Source: Microvelia longipes (lineage: Eukaryota; Arthropoda; Insecta; Hemiptera; Veliidae). From it: DNA of 64,000 nt. Shown piece after piece: positions 24,547 through 35,654 of the stretch (positions are counted from its first letter, which is position 1; the number at the start of each line of letters is the position of its first letter). Location of the stretch: the NCBI GenBank assembly GCA_018340805.1, contig JACMZG010001870.1, positions 50,171,540 through 50,235,539 of the forward strand, in the 5' to 3' direction. Below the pieces are notes generated by a model, which did no database searches, was not told the origin of the DNA, and saw only the letters and a program-made list of their open reading frames with translations. The position numbers and the translations under genes are program-made.

Positions 24547-25327
24547 ATTTGTTTCAAAAGTATTTTAAATTCCAACTCGCACATTGAACTTCAAGAGGAT
24601 CTCGATCGTGTTCTGAACTGGGCACTGGCGAATAAGATGAAATCTAACCCTCTGAAATCGTCTGTCATATCTTACAGCAAATGTCAGAATGTTAGTGTGT
24701 TTACTTATAATTTATATGGGCTACCCTTGTCTTCAGTGAATACTGTGCGTGATTTAGGTGTTACCCTGACGAGTAAGCTAAATTTCACCGAGCATGTATT
24801 ATCAAGAATTTCAGCTGCTACTCGCTCTCTCAATCTTATTCTTAATATTTGTCGAGGTCTTTCTCTTGAATGTCTTTTATGTCTGTATAGGTCTTTGGTT
24901 CGTTCTTGTCTGGAGTATGCTGTTCCAGTTTGGAATGACATAGGTGTTACCTTGTCTGACCGCATTGTCCGTCCAACGTCGTTTTGTTCGTATTGTTTAT
25001 ATTCGTTATTTGTATCGTCGTTGTTATTATTCTTATGAATCTATGTGTAGAAGATTAGGATTAGATTTGCTGAGCAGTAGAAGATCGGCTTATGAAGCAG
25101 TTTTTCTCATCAAGGCCTTATCTGGTGAAGTATTGTGCACTCAGGTTCAGGATCAGGTCGAATTCTTACCAGCAGGTCGTAGAGCTGGTCGCCTATTGTA
25201 TATTCGCTCACTATCCTCCCTATCCCCTCTTGTCCGTCTTGTTAGTGTTGTCAATTCTCTACCAATCTCTCGTGATAATTTGTTTACTTTCAGTACTTTA
25301 TCCTCTGTTCTGAATCTATTGACTTGA
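24547..25327 (+). pseudogene. Non-LTR retrotransposon reverse transcriptase, 3' end, frameshifted
   Basis: Translation gives the C-terminal part of a Jockey/CR1-like reverse transcriptase: LQEDLDRVLNWALANKM, then VRDLGVTLTSKLNFTEHV, then LYRSLVRSCLEYAVPVWN. Near 24960-24975 the frame shifts, and the next frame continues as SVQRRFVRIVYIRYLYRR and RRLGLDLLSSRRSAYEAVFL to a stop at about 25327. The YADD catalytic block and all upstream domains are missing, so the copy is 5'-truncated at the edge of an inverted repeat. The 3' UTR runs to a (TAAA)n tail near 25497-25510, as in many such elements. Dead copy. Confidence 0.85.
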
Positions 25328-25512
25328 ATTTTATTTTTTAAGTTTTAAGTTACATTATTTTAATTAAAAGTAAGCTGTCTAGTCAATTAGGTTAAGTTTA
25401 ATTTTATTCTTAATTTTTAATTTTTTGATTATTGTAATCTGTGTTCTTATATGCAGTGTTCCCTACTTGTGATTTATCTGTTTAGGGGCTCTTCAAAATA
25501 TAAATAAATAAA
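25328..25512 (+). mobile_element. 3' UTR and (TAAA)n tail of the truncated non-LTR element
   Basis: AT-rich non-coding segment after the RT stop, ending in AATATAAATAAATAAAAAA. Taken as the 3' end of the same element by position. Confidence 0.6.
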
Positions 25513-25515
25513 AAA

Positions 25516-27429
25516 GACAATGTCAATCTGACACCATACAGGATGCGTTGCATCCTGATGCAACACATCACTAGTTAAATTATATTTTAAATTTATTATT
25601 TAAAAAAATATCTATTGTTAGTTTTTACTAATTTGCAGTGTCGATCATTCCTACTTCTCTGATTTTCCAAAGGGGGGGGGGGGTCAAGTGACCCGTTTGA
25701 CCCCCTTCCCCCTGCGGACTCCCATGTATTCTAATATATGTGACCATCTTAAAAATATTGTCTTTTGTCCTTAAGACCTTTGAAGGGTTGAAACTTTCAA
25801 GGTTTGATGTAAAACCTATTATCAAAAAGCGTAAACAAAGTTAGCAGTCTGTTTTCTATACAGTATATGTTAGTATAAATGTGGCACCCTAACTTCAATG
25901 TTCTTATTAGGAATTCAATAGGTCAACTGTATCAATGGATAAAGTATAAATTACTTTATTTTACAATTATAACAAAAGAGCTTCGTATTTGGTCAATAAA
26001 GTCTACTTTATTCATCTTGTATAAGTTCATCGTATCCAAATTACGTGTTTTATTCGGTCAATAAAATCCACTTTATACTCGTATATGAATTACGTGCTCC
26101 GTCACATCAGCTATAAAAAGAATTTTAACGTGCTTAAAACTAAATATGTCACTTAATATTTATCTATTTAAAATATTTTAATTTAAACGGAAAATTTTAA
26201 TTTGATTTAATTTTACTAATAATTATAAGTATTATGTAATTTATACATCAATTTAAAGACAAATTGGTAGTTCAACCTTCAACATATATACATCAGCTTA
26301 AAAATATATTTCTACACTAAAAGAAGCCAATACGTTCACAATAAAGTTACATGCCGTATGTATATAAACCATCTTTAACAATACATCATTGTATAGTTTT
26401 AGACTATAGACACTGAAATGAATATCAAAAAATACGTTATTGTCCAAAAATCCCATTCATCAGTTGATTGATTATATTTTTAAAATTTCGCAAACTTGCA
26501 ATAATTCTTTCCATGTTTATATTGCTTTATTTATTTCGTTTTTTGAGGATTTGTTGTCGTCTATTCTTTCGTATTTCTTTGTAGATGATATAAAAGTTAT
26601 TGAATGGAAGAGAAATAGTGTTTTGAATGAGATCTTTGTAATGTAAACTAATATAGTCAAGTATAAAAAAATGATTATGAATGCAAATAACATTTTTTTC
26701 TTGATTAACCTGGAGGCTTTAACGACTCCGCTTTTCTTGGAATGGACTGATTTACTTAATACTCTAGAGGTGACGATTGATGTCAATGAATTCTTGAACA
26801 CGATAGGGATAAGGCAGAGACTAATACTTTGAGGAAGGACTTAAGTAGAGTAACTCAGTAATATGAGGTCTAGAAGTACGACAGTTTCCAGTGGTTCATA
26901 GCGGTACTTACTTCTTGTAGGTCTCCCTAGTGGGATACTAGCCACTCTACAACCCTTAACGGACTCAACCGCGGGTTTTTTCAACACAGTGATAAGGGGT
27001 CTAGAAGTGAGGCAGTCTCCAATTTGTACCATAACGGTACTTAATGGTAACTAACCTAAACCAAACTAAACCTAGTAGTTCCCTGCTAGGTCTTCCTAAA
27101 GGGGAACTAGAGACTCCCCACATCTCTACAACCCTTACCGAAGACAAATGGCGGGCATTTTTAGTTGCGTCACATTAAATCACTCTTTACAACACAGATA
27201 TTTAGAGAATATATGCGATAGATAATAATTGCAACTTATTTTAAATTCAGTTTACTAGTTTTAAGACAAAATGGTCAAAAACGAATGAACTATTTACGAA
27301 AAATTGCAATTGTTATGATAAAACTAAAAATGGTGTCACCAATGTACAGTTATGGTACCACTAGTCAGGGAATGAATAAGAGCTTTTGCATCCTCTCTCT
27401 ATGTATCAGTTTCTTGGGTATCAGGCAAT
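25516..27429. other. Unique DNA, nothing recognised
   Basis: Short frames at 25628-25825, 26440-26646, 26517-26801 and 26841-27032 have no recognisable domain and unremarkable composition; none is supported as a gene. A run of about 11 G lies at 25672-25682. Confidence 0.4.
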
Positions 27430-28115
27430 GAATGGGCTGATATGTTGGCCGGGTTTGGATACAGCCTTTATCTTCCTCTCCAGATCTTGTAGTAGGTTTT
27501 GCGTGATGTACTTTAGTGTTCGGGACAGTGAGCAAGCTAACTATATTGGTGTTCCATCTGGCTAGCTCTAGTAACTTATCTCTGGTATAAGGGATAAAGG
27601 ACTGAGGACTAACCACGGTGGGGTTCAGTCCATTCCTTCTCCTGAACTTGTAGTGGGGTTGGCATGCTGACAATTGCTTACCAGGCTGGGATTTCGTCTG
27701 GCTGGCTCACAGTTCCTGATCCCTGGTAAGGATAAGGGACTGTAATGTATAGGTGTAATATACTACTGTTGTATTGAGAACAATAAGCAGGCTGACTATG
27801 CTGGGGTTCCGTCGGGCTAGCTCTTGTTTCTTATATCAGGGAGAGATAAGGGACTAAGAAGTAGCTACGTTAGGGTCCAGGCCATTCCTTCTCCTCCAAA
27901 ACTTGTTATAGGGGTAACATACTGTACTGTGTGTTGAGAACAACAAACAGGCTGACCATGCTGGGGTTCCATCGGGCTGGCTCTAGTTTCTTATCTCAAG
28001 GAGGGATTAGGGACTGAGGAGTAATCACGATAGGGTCCAGTCCATTTTCACCTCCGGAACTTAGGTACTAAACTATGTTAATATACTCTGCTGTGGTGTT
28101 GAGATCAATAAACAG
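27430..28115 (+). repeat. About 150-160-base degenerate tandem repeat, 4-5 copies
   Basis: Units share CAGGCTGACYATGCTGGGGT, TCCGTCGGGCTAGCTCT, GGGACTGAGGAGTA and CCAGTCCATTCCTTCTCC. Period about 160 between 27790, 27950 and 28112. The minus-strand frame at 27365-27673 lies on it. Confidence 0.75.
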
Positions 28116-28849
28116 GCCGATCAGCTAACTAGGCTCGTGTCTAGTCTGACTAGCAAAAGCTAGTCAGACTAAACACAGTGACTAGCAGTCAGAGTGTGCT
28201 AAACTGACTGCACAGAGTGTCCGTGCTAAACACTCCGTACAGAGTCCCCTATCCTCTGTACGGATAAATGGTGTTATGAAATTTTTATCAATTAGGTGAA
28301 GATCCCCATTTTTGAAATATCTTGGGTGAACTTAAATTTTTCTATGTGACTGACCTTTAATTTTTCTGTTAGGTAACTGCCCTAAGTGCTTTCCTGCGCC
28401 ACTAACTAACTGTCGTATAGTGCCGCATCGCAGCAACAGAGAGGCATGGGGGCAACGAAGTGACCTCCAGCGTCGGCATCACCTAGCGCCAAGAGGCAGA
28501 TACGGTAAGACCGAAAAAATATGAATTCTTAAAAATTGTCTAATTGAAATAAACTTGGTAGAGGGAACTGAAAATGTTAATTTTGATTAATTTTTCATTG
28601 ATTTTTAACTTCAAAATTAATATATATACCGAATTTCAAGTATCTACGATTGCTGAAAGTGCTTTAGAATTTTGCCAAAACTGCTTAATTTTGAGCCATT
28701 ATGCCTCAACACCTGTGAATAAACATTGTGAAATTGAAGTCGTTTTATTCCTAATAAATAATAAGATATAAAAAAAGTACAAAGTTTCATTTTTATATGG
28801 CTAATCCATGGCAAACCCGTAGATATGGATTCCTTGTTGAGCACTACTT

Positions 28850-28900
28850 GATAAAGCATTGAGCAGAGTCAGTACGTGGGGGTGACCTCTGGGAGTAAGT
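28850..28900 (+). pseudogene. 5S-like segment in tandem unit 1 (also 30351-30401 and 31850-31900)
   Basis: GATAAAGCATTGAGCAGAG, then TCAGTACGTGGG, GGTGACCTCTGGGAGTAAG. TCAGTACNTGG.TGGGTGACC.C.GGGA matches box C of 5S rRNA better than family S does. Units 2 and 3 keep TGGGTGGGTGACC; unit 1 has lost four bases. Remnant, not a functional 5S gene. Confidence 0.65.
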
Positions 28901-28924
28901 TGTATAGTTTCAGTCTAAGAGAAG

Positions 28925-28965
28925 CTAAGCGAGTCCGAAGGTAATATAACTTCGGACTCGCTTAG
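28925..28965 (+). repeat. 16-bp perfect hairpin in the 1.5 kb unit
   Basis: CTAAGCGAGTCCGAAG and its inverted copy enclose GTAATATAA. The same hairpin follows the 5S-like segment in units 2 and 3. Its stem matches the GCGAGTCCGAAG block that follows the 5S-like segment of family S, which links the two repeat types. Confidence 0.8.
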
Positions 28966-31900
28966 TTTACTTAATTTACCTTCGCACAGTAAATTACAGG
29001 ATTTGCATATTCTTAAGAAGAAAAAAGTAAGACCGCACTGTGAGGACTAGTGTTGTGAATCCTTTAAAAATGTGACTCATTTTGTACTATAACCTGATAG
29101 TACGAAATGTGACTCATTTGTACTATAACCTGAAGTACAAAATGTGACTCATTTGTACTATAACCTGATAGTACAAAACGTGACCATTGTTTTTAAAGCT
29201 GATAATAATTCCTATGAAACGAGTGTTTTTTTCGTCAAAATCGGATAAATACAACTAAAGTTATGACATTTTTAAATGGCCAAAAAAATGCACTAAAAGT
29301 CAATATTTTTTCAAAGAAATTCGCTGACGTTGCATAAATTTACCAATTTTTTGGTGTTTTTGAAAGAGCCTTAACTTTGGTTGTAGTGTAGTCGTCCGAT
29401 TTTGATGATTTAACACTCGTTTTATAGGAAATTTTATCCGATTTAAAAAATGTTCTTCATGATTTGCACATGACTTACAGGGAGCTAGCTATTTTCTAAA
29501 ATTTTGAGCATGCGCAATCATATTAAAGGCTCTAATCTGGATAAGCAGACTATGATTTTTCTTCATAATTAAAGGTATATTTTTCAGAATAATTTGATTT
29601 GAAGTAGTAAAAAATGAGTCACATTTTTTCAGGTTCGGCTCTTGGACTATTAAGGAGATAAAAAGTTTCGAGATACTCCATAACCGATTTTTGTCACCAA
29701 AATTTTAATTTAAAATTTTTAAATTAAAATTTTATTTTTGTCACCAAAATTTTTTTTTGTGAGCATAGTCACCAAAACATTTGTGTTGAGATCTGAACAT
29801 AGTGTGGGTCTTACAGCGGTCTTTATGAACTTAAATTTTTCTATGTGACTGACCTTTAATTTTTCTGTTAGGTAACTGCCCTAAGTGCTTTCCTGCGCCA
29901 CTAACTAACTGTCGTATAGTGCCGCATCGCAGCAACAGAGAGGCATGGGGGCAACGAAGTGACCTCCAGCGTCGGCATCACCTAGCGCCAAGAGGCAGAT
30001 ACGGTAAGACCGAAAAAATATGAATTCTTAAAAATTGTCTAATTGAAATAAACTTGGTAGAGGGAACTGAAAATGTTAATTTTGATTAATTTTTCATTGA
30101 TTTTTAACTTCAAAATTAATCTATATACCGAATTTCAAGTATCTACGATTGCTGAAAGTGCTTTAGAATTTTGCCAAAACTGCTTAATTTTGAGCCATTA
30201 TGCCTCAACACCTGTGAATAAACATTGTGAAATTTGAAGACGTTTTATTCCTAATAAATAATAAGATATAAAAAAAGTACAAAGTTTCATTTTTATATGG
30301 CTAATCCATGGCAAAACCCGTAGATATGGATTCCTTGTTGAGCACTACTTGATAAAGCATTGAGCAGAGTCAGTACGTGGGTGGGTGACCTCTGGGAGTA
30401 AGTTGTATAGTTTCAGTCTAAGAAGCTAAGCGAGTCCGAAGGTAATATAACTTCGGACTCGCTTAGTTTACTTAATTTACCTTCGCACAGTAAATTACAG
30501 GATTTGCATATTCTTAAGAAGAAAAAAGTAAGACCGCACTGTGAGGACTAGTGTTGTGAATCCTTTAAAATGTGACTCATTTTGTACTATAACCTGATAG
30601 TACGAAATGTGACTCATTTTGTATTATAACCTGATAGTACAAAATGTGACTCATTTTGTACTATAACCTGATAGTACAAAACGTGACCATTGTTTTAAAG
30701 CTGATAATAATTCCTATGAAACGAGTGTTTTTTCGTCAAAATCGGATAAATACAACTAAAGTTATGACATTTTTAAATGGCCAAAAAAATGCACTAAAAG
30801 TCAATATTTTTTCAAAGAAATTCGCTGACGTTGCATAAATTTACCAATTTTTTGGTGTTTTTGAAAGAGCCTTAACTTTGGTTGTAGTGTAGTCGTCCGA
30901 TTTTGATGATTTAAACACTCGTTTTTATAGGAAATTTTATCCGATTTAAAAATGTTCTTCATGATTTGCACATGACTTACAGGGAGCTAGCTATTTTCTA
31001 AAATTTTGAGCATGCGCAATCATATTAAAGGCTCTAATCTGGATAAGCAGACTATGATTTTTTTCATAATTAAAGGTATATTTTCAGAATAATTTGATTT
31101 GAAGTAGTAAAAAATGAGTCACATTTTTTTCAGGTTCGGCTCTTGGACTATTAAGGAGATAAAAAGTTCGAGATACTCCATAACCGATTTTTGTCACCAA
31201 AATTTTAATTTAAAATTTTTAAATTAAAATTTTATTTTTGTCACCAAAATTTTTTTGTGAGCATAGTCACCAAAACATTTGTGTTGAGATCTGAACATAG
31301 TGTGGGTCTTACAGCGGTCTTTATGAACTTAAATTTTTCTATGTGACTGACCTTTAATTTTTCTGTTAGGTAACTGCCCTAAGTGCTTTCCTGCGCCACT
31401 AACTAACTGTCGTATAGTGCCGCATCGCAGCAACAGAGAGGCATGGGGCAACGAAGTGACCTCCAGCGTCGGCACCACCTAGCGCCAAGAGGCAGATACG
31501 GTAAGACCGAAAAAATATGAATTCTTAAAAATTGTCTAATTGAAATAAACTTGGTAGAGGGAACTGAAAATGTTAATTTTTGATTAATTTTTCATTGATT
31601 TTTAACTTCAAAATTAATATATATACCGAATTTCAAGTATCTACGATTGCTGAAAGTGCTTTAGAATTTTGCCAAAACTGCTTAATTTTGAGCCATTATG
31701 CCCCAACACCTGTGAATAAACATTGTGAAATTGAAGTCGTTTTATTCCTAATAAATAATAAGATATAAAAAAAGTACAAAGTTTCATTTTAATATGGCTA
31801 ATCCATGGCAAAACCCGTAGATATGGATTCCTTGTTGAGCACTACTTGATAAAGCATTGAGCAGAGTCAGTACGTGGGTGGGTGACCTCTGGGAGTAAGT

Positions 31901-32055
31901 TGTATAGTTTCAGTCTAAGAGAAGCTAAGCGAGTCCGAAGGTAATATAACTTCGGACTCGCTTAGTTTACTTAATTTACCTTCGCACAGTAAATTACAGG
32001 ATTTGCATATTCTTAAGAAGAAAAAAGTAAGACCGCACTGTGAGGACTAGTGTTG

Positions 32056-32525
32056 TGAATCCTTTAAAATGTGACTCATTTTGTACTATAACCTGATAGT
32101 ACGAAATGTGACTCATTTTGTACTATAACCTGATAGTACAAAATGTGACTCATTTTGTACTATAACCTGATAGTACAAAATGTGACTCATTTTGTACTGA
32201 TAGTACAAAAATGTGACTCATTTTGTACTATTAACCTGATAGTTTGTACTATAACCTGATAGTACAAAATGTGACTCATTTTGTACTATAACCTGATAGT
32301 ACAAAATGAGACTCATTTGTACTAGATAGTACAAATGTGACTCATTTTGTACAATAACCTGATAGTACAAAATGGACTCATTTTGTACCCTGATAGTACA
32401 AAATGTGACTCATTTTGTACTATAACCTGATAGTACAAAATGTGACTCATTTTGTACTATAACCTGATAGTACAAAATGTGACTCATTTTTTACTATAAC
32501 CTGATAGTACAAAACGTGACCATTG
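32056..32525 (+). repeat. Expanded 37-base hairpin minisatellite (about 13 units) in unit 3
   Basis: Each repeat contains TGTGACTCATTTTGTAC and can fold TTTTGTACTAT against ATAGTACAAAA around AACCTG. I count 10 intact TGACTCA (AP-1 consensus) in the array. Units 1 and 2 hold only three to four copies (29067-29185, 30567-30690). Confidence 0.85.
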
Positions 32526-33162
32526 TTTTAAAGCTGATAAAAATTCCTATGAAACGAGTGTTTTTTCGTCAAAATCGGATAAATACAACTAAAGTTATGA
32601 CATTTTTAAATGGCCAAAAAAATGCACTAAAAGTCAATATTTTTTCAAAGAAATTCGCTGACGTTGCATAAATTTACCAATTTTTTGGTGTTTTTGAAAG
32701 AGCCTTAACTTTGGTTGTAGTGTAGTCGTCCGATTTTGATGATTTAACACTCGTTTTATAGGAAATTTTATCCGATTTAAAAAATGTTCTTCATGATTTG
32801 CACATGACTTACAGGGAGCTAGCTATTTTCTAAAATTTTGAGCATGCGCAATCATATTAAAGGCTCTAATCTGGATAAGCAGACTATGATTTTTCTTCAT
32901 AATTAAAGGTATATTTTTCAGAATAATTTGATTTGAAGTAGTAAAAAATGAGTCACATTTTTTCAGGTTCGGCTCTTGGACTATTAAGGAGATAAAAAAG
33001 TTTCGAGATACTCCATAACCGATTTTTGTCACCAAAAATTTTAATTTAAAATTTTTAAATTAAAATTTTATTTTTGTCACCAAAATTTTTTTTTGTGAGC
33101 ATAGTCACCAAAACATTTGTGTTGAGATCTGAACATAGTGTGGGTCTTACAGCGGTCTTTAT

Positions 33163-33835
33163 ATTAGGTTAGTTCTTAAACTGGAAACATTTTTTAACAA
33201 ATCCCATGTTTATCTTAATTGTATTTAGTGTTTACAAAATCTGAGTCTAATCTTTGCATCTGAGTTATAAGTTATCAAGTTGTAGCCATTAATCTCTCGA
33301 GGCCCAGCCGAGTAACTTCATGTTGTTTTTAGTAGGTTGTTGCGATATTCATCTCAAACTGGAATCTGTCTAAGATGAATGTTCCAACATTAGGGGCTCA
33401 TCTTAAGTTTTATTACACTTCATATATTATATTCTTACTCTCTTTATATGTTATTTTGTATGATTTATATTTATTTATTACTTTCTTACAGATATTTTAT
33501 TTATTTATAAACGGTACAAGGCCTTAGTCCAATTTTAAAATATTAAATACACAAATAACCCTTTTATTTAGTCCAAGTAAAAGAGAAAAGCATATATCCT
33601 TCCTATTTTCAAAGGTAATTTTGAACTGAATAGTTTCCAATGTTATCTGCAATATCAGTTACAGGGTTTCTAATATATTGTATGGCTCAGGATAACTCAT
33701 GATGGCTTCCTCTAATCCAAACAAAACTTAGGGAACACCGAAATATTGAAGAGTATACGACTTTTAAACCGAATTTTAAAATAGTGTTTTAAAAGACCAG
33801 TTTTACCTCAAAAAGATTATCTTAATTAGATTAAT

Positions 33836-33837
<2 letters not shown>
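33163..33837. other. Unique AT-rich DNA, nothing recognised
   Basis: No supported gene or repeat. Confidence 0.4.
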
Positions 33838-33911
<74 letters not shown>

Positions 33912-34062
33912 TATTTATTTATAAAATTCTGAGAAATAATAATGATAACTTACAGATAGTGAAAAAAAGGAGTGCAAGGGTTCTGTTGTAATCTGTAAGT
34001 TATCATTATTATTTCTCAGAATTATTTTGATACTTAAGTATCTTTCATTATTTCATTTACTC

Positions 34063-34130
<68 letters not shown>

Positions 34131-34132
34131 CA

Positions 34133-34230
<98 letters not shown>
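33838..34230. repeat. (AT)n tracts around a 33-bp inverted repeat
   Basis: (AT)n at 33838-33904 and 34064-34206, then (TATG)n to 34230. Between them, 33925-33957 (AATTCTGAGAAATAATAATG...) and 33991-34023 are perfect inverted copies around a 33-base loop. Confidence 0.9.
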
Positions 34231-34231
<1 letters not shown>

Positions 34232-34937
34232 ATTTAAATAGATAGTTATTTATTTATGTAGATATTTAGGAAAATTATTGTGTTCAGCCAAGTAACATGT
34301 TACGGAGGTAAACAGGTTATTTCATTAGCATTATCTATTTAAGTAGTTTTTAAGTCGTCTTGAGTGATTTTTTTGGCATGATAATTGTTTTTAGTTAGAA
34401 GTGTGTTATTCGTTTTTGGGCCAAAAATTAGAGAGAAACATAATATATTTATAAAAAAGTACAATATGAGGCTGGTTAATTACAATAAGTTGCTACATAC
34501 ACAGCATACTGATCAATCTTATACAAGACAATAATTAAAATAAATAATGAAGTAAGAAAACTCAATACTTAAAACTCGACAAACTTAAAATTTTATTAGA
34601 GGCAATGCAGAGAGGCTATTAGAGGCAACTGCAGCTAAGGCTAGTTATCGAGAAATGTAGTATATGAAACACGGCAACCTGCTCAAATATTTTTTTTTTT
34701 CATTTTTTTCGCAACTTGAAGTGTTAGGACAGGAGTAAGAAGGTTTGCTAGAAATAGCAACTATGTGTAGCTCTCTCCTGTCCTGACACTTAAACCAACT
34801 TGTGGTCCGTAGGTGTAGTGGTGGGTGGACGATTTCGGGCTAGGTGAAAAGGATTTAAAAGTGAGGTCTACTCACCAGGCATGGCCTCCCCACCCTTACT
34901 ACTACTAATACTAATTATTGCAGTAGATTCAATCAAT
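34231..34937. other. AT-rich DNA with one structured hairpin
   Basis: Apart from the hairpin at 34719-34791, nothing recognised. Confidence 0.4.
34719..34791. repeat. Two-level hairpin
   Basis: Outer stem AAGTGTTAGGACAGGAG with CTCCTGTCCTGACACTT, 16 of 17 paired. Inner stem TTGCTA-GAAA-TAGCAA (34745-34760). Possible structured RNA; strand and function unknown. Confidence 0.5.
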
Positions 34938-35330
34938 TGTTTTTTACGATCTCTCTTCATTAATGGATATTTATGACACATATTTAAAATAATGTTTTGT
35001 TGTTAGGGTGGTACCCCTACTTAAGACCACCAGTCAACCGGCTTTCGTGTTATCAGTAGAATTACATTGTGTTTACGGTCATATGCTTCTTCTATATTAG
35101 TATAATTTTTAAGATTAGAATACTGACTATGTATTTAATATAACTGTTATAATTATTACTATTTTTATCTTAAATAAATTAAAGAAAATAGTCTAACTAT
35201 TCAAGAAAAAAGAAAAGTATAGTAAGAAGTATTAAGTTATTGCTGTGGTATGTGGAAAATAAGAAGAAATCGAATTTGCTTTATTTTGTTAGTTTTGTTA
35301 TATGCTCCTTCTATATTAGTATTGTTCTAT
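34938..35330. mobile_element. Family A partial copy A2 plus copied flank
   Basis: 34938-35292 is nearly identical to 23508-23862: the right third of A1, its right TSD and about 170 bases of A1's flanking DNA. It ends in a second family-A terminus (ATGCTCCTTCTATATTAG, 35300-35330). So it is either a segmental duplication or a mobilisation using a downstream terminus. Confidence 0.7.
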
Positions 35331-35654
35331 GCTTTTAACACTATAAAAATAGACAAATACAATAATGTGATTCTTTCGATATAAATACGTAAACTTGATG
35401 ACCCAAATGATGTTTCACACCAGCCGTGTTTACAAAGATGTTTTACAGAGTCACGTGACTCGGAATACGTGATGTTATCACAATGAGTTTAACTTTAGGA
35501 GGAAATCATACTCGCAAGTATCATATCTTGAAGAAAATGATCGCGTAATACAAAATAACTCTTTTACTTCTACAACCAAATGACATTACATCCAGTTTTA
35601 TAATGATGGAGGTGTCTTACAAATCATCTAGATATGATACATTAAAAGATGATT
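35331..35654. other. Unique DNA, nothing recognised
   Basis: Between A2 and a family-S copy; no gene seen. Confidence 0.4.

Larger units (their letters stand above)
28328..33162. repeat. Three tandem copies of a 1.5 kb unit
   Basis: Units start at 28328, 29827 and 31325 (period 1499 and 1498). The third ends at 33162 and is longer (1838) only because its internal 37-base array has expanded. Copies differ by scattered single-base changes and run-length indels, so the duplication looks recent. Each unit holds a GC-richer block (TGCCGCATCGCAGCAACAG), a 5S-like segment, a 16-bp hairpin, the 37-base array and A/T-rich DNA. Short frames at 28574-28771 and 31580-31768 are repeated copies of the same non-homologous frame. 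The left and right flanks differ, so the array ends are within view. Confidence 0.9.

Noticed and set aside
26440..26646. Frame containing FVDDIKVI, reminiscent of the RT active site
   Set aside because: No other reverse-transcriptase motif surrounds it; chance resemblance.
25628..27032. Several 60-95-codon frames as small genes
   Set aside because: No start context, domain, signal peptide or conserved neighbour; AT-driven composition.
28574..28771. 65-codon frame recurring in the tandem units (also at 31580-31768)
   Set aside because: Conserved only because the units are recent duplicates. The equivalent frame in unit 2 is broken by an indel near 30232, and there is no recognisable domain.
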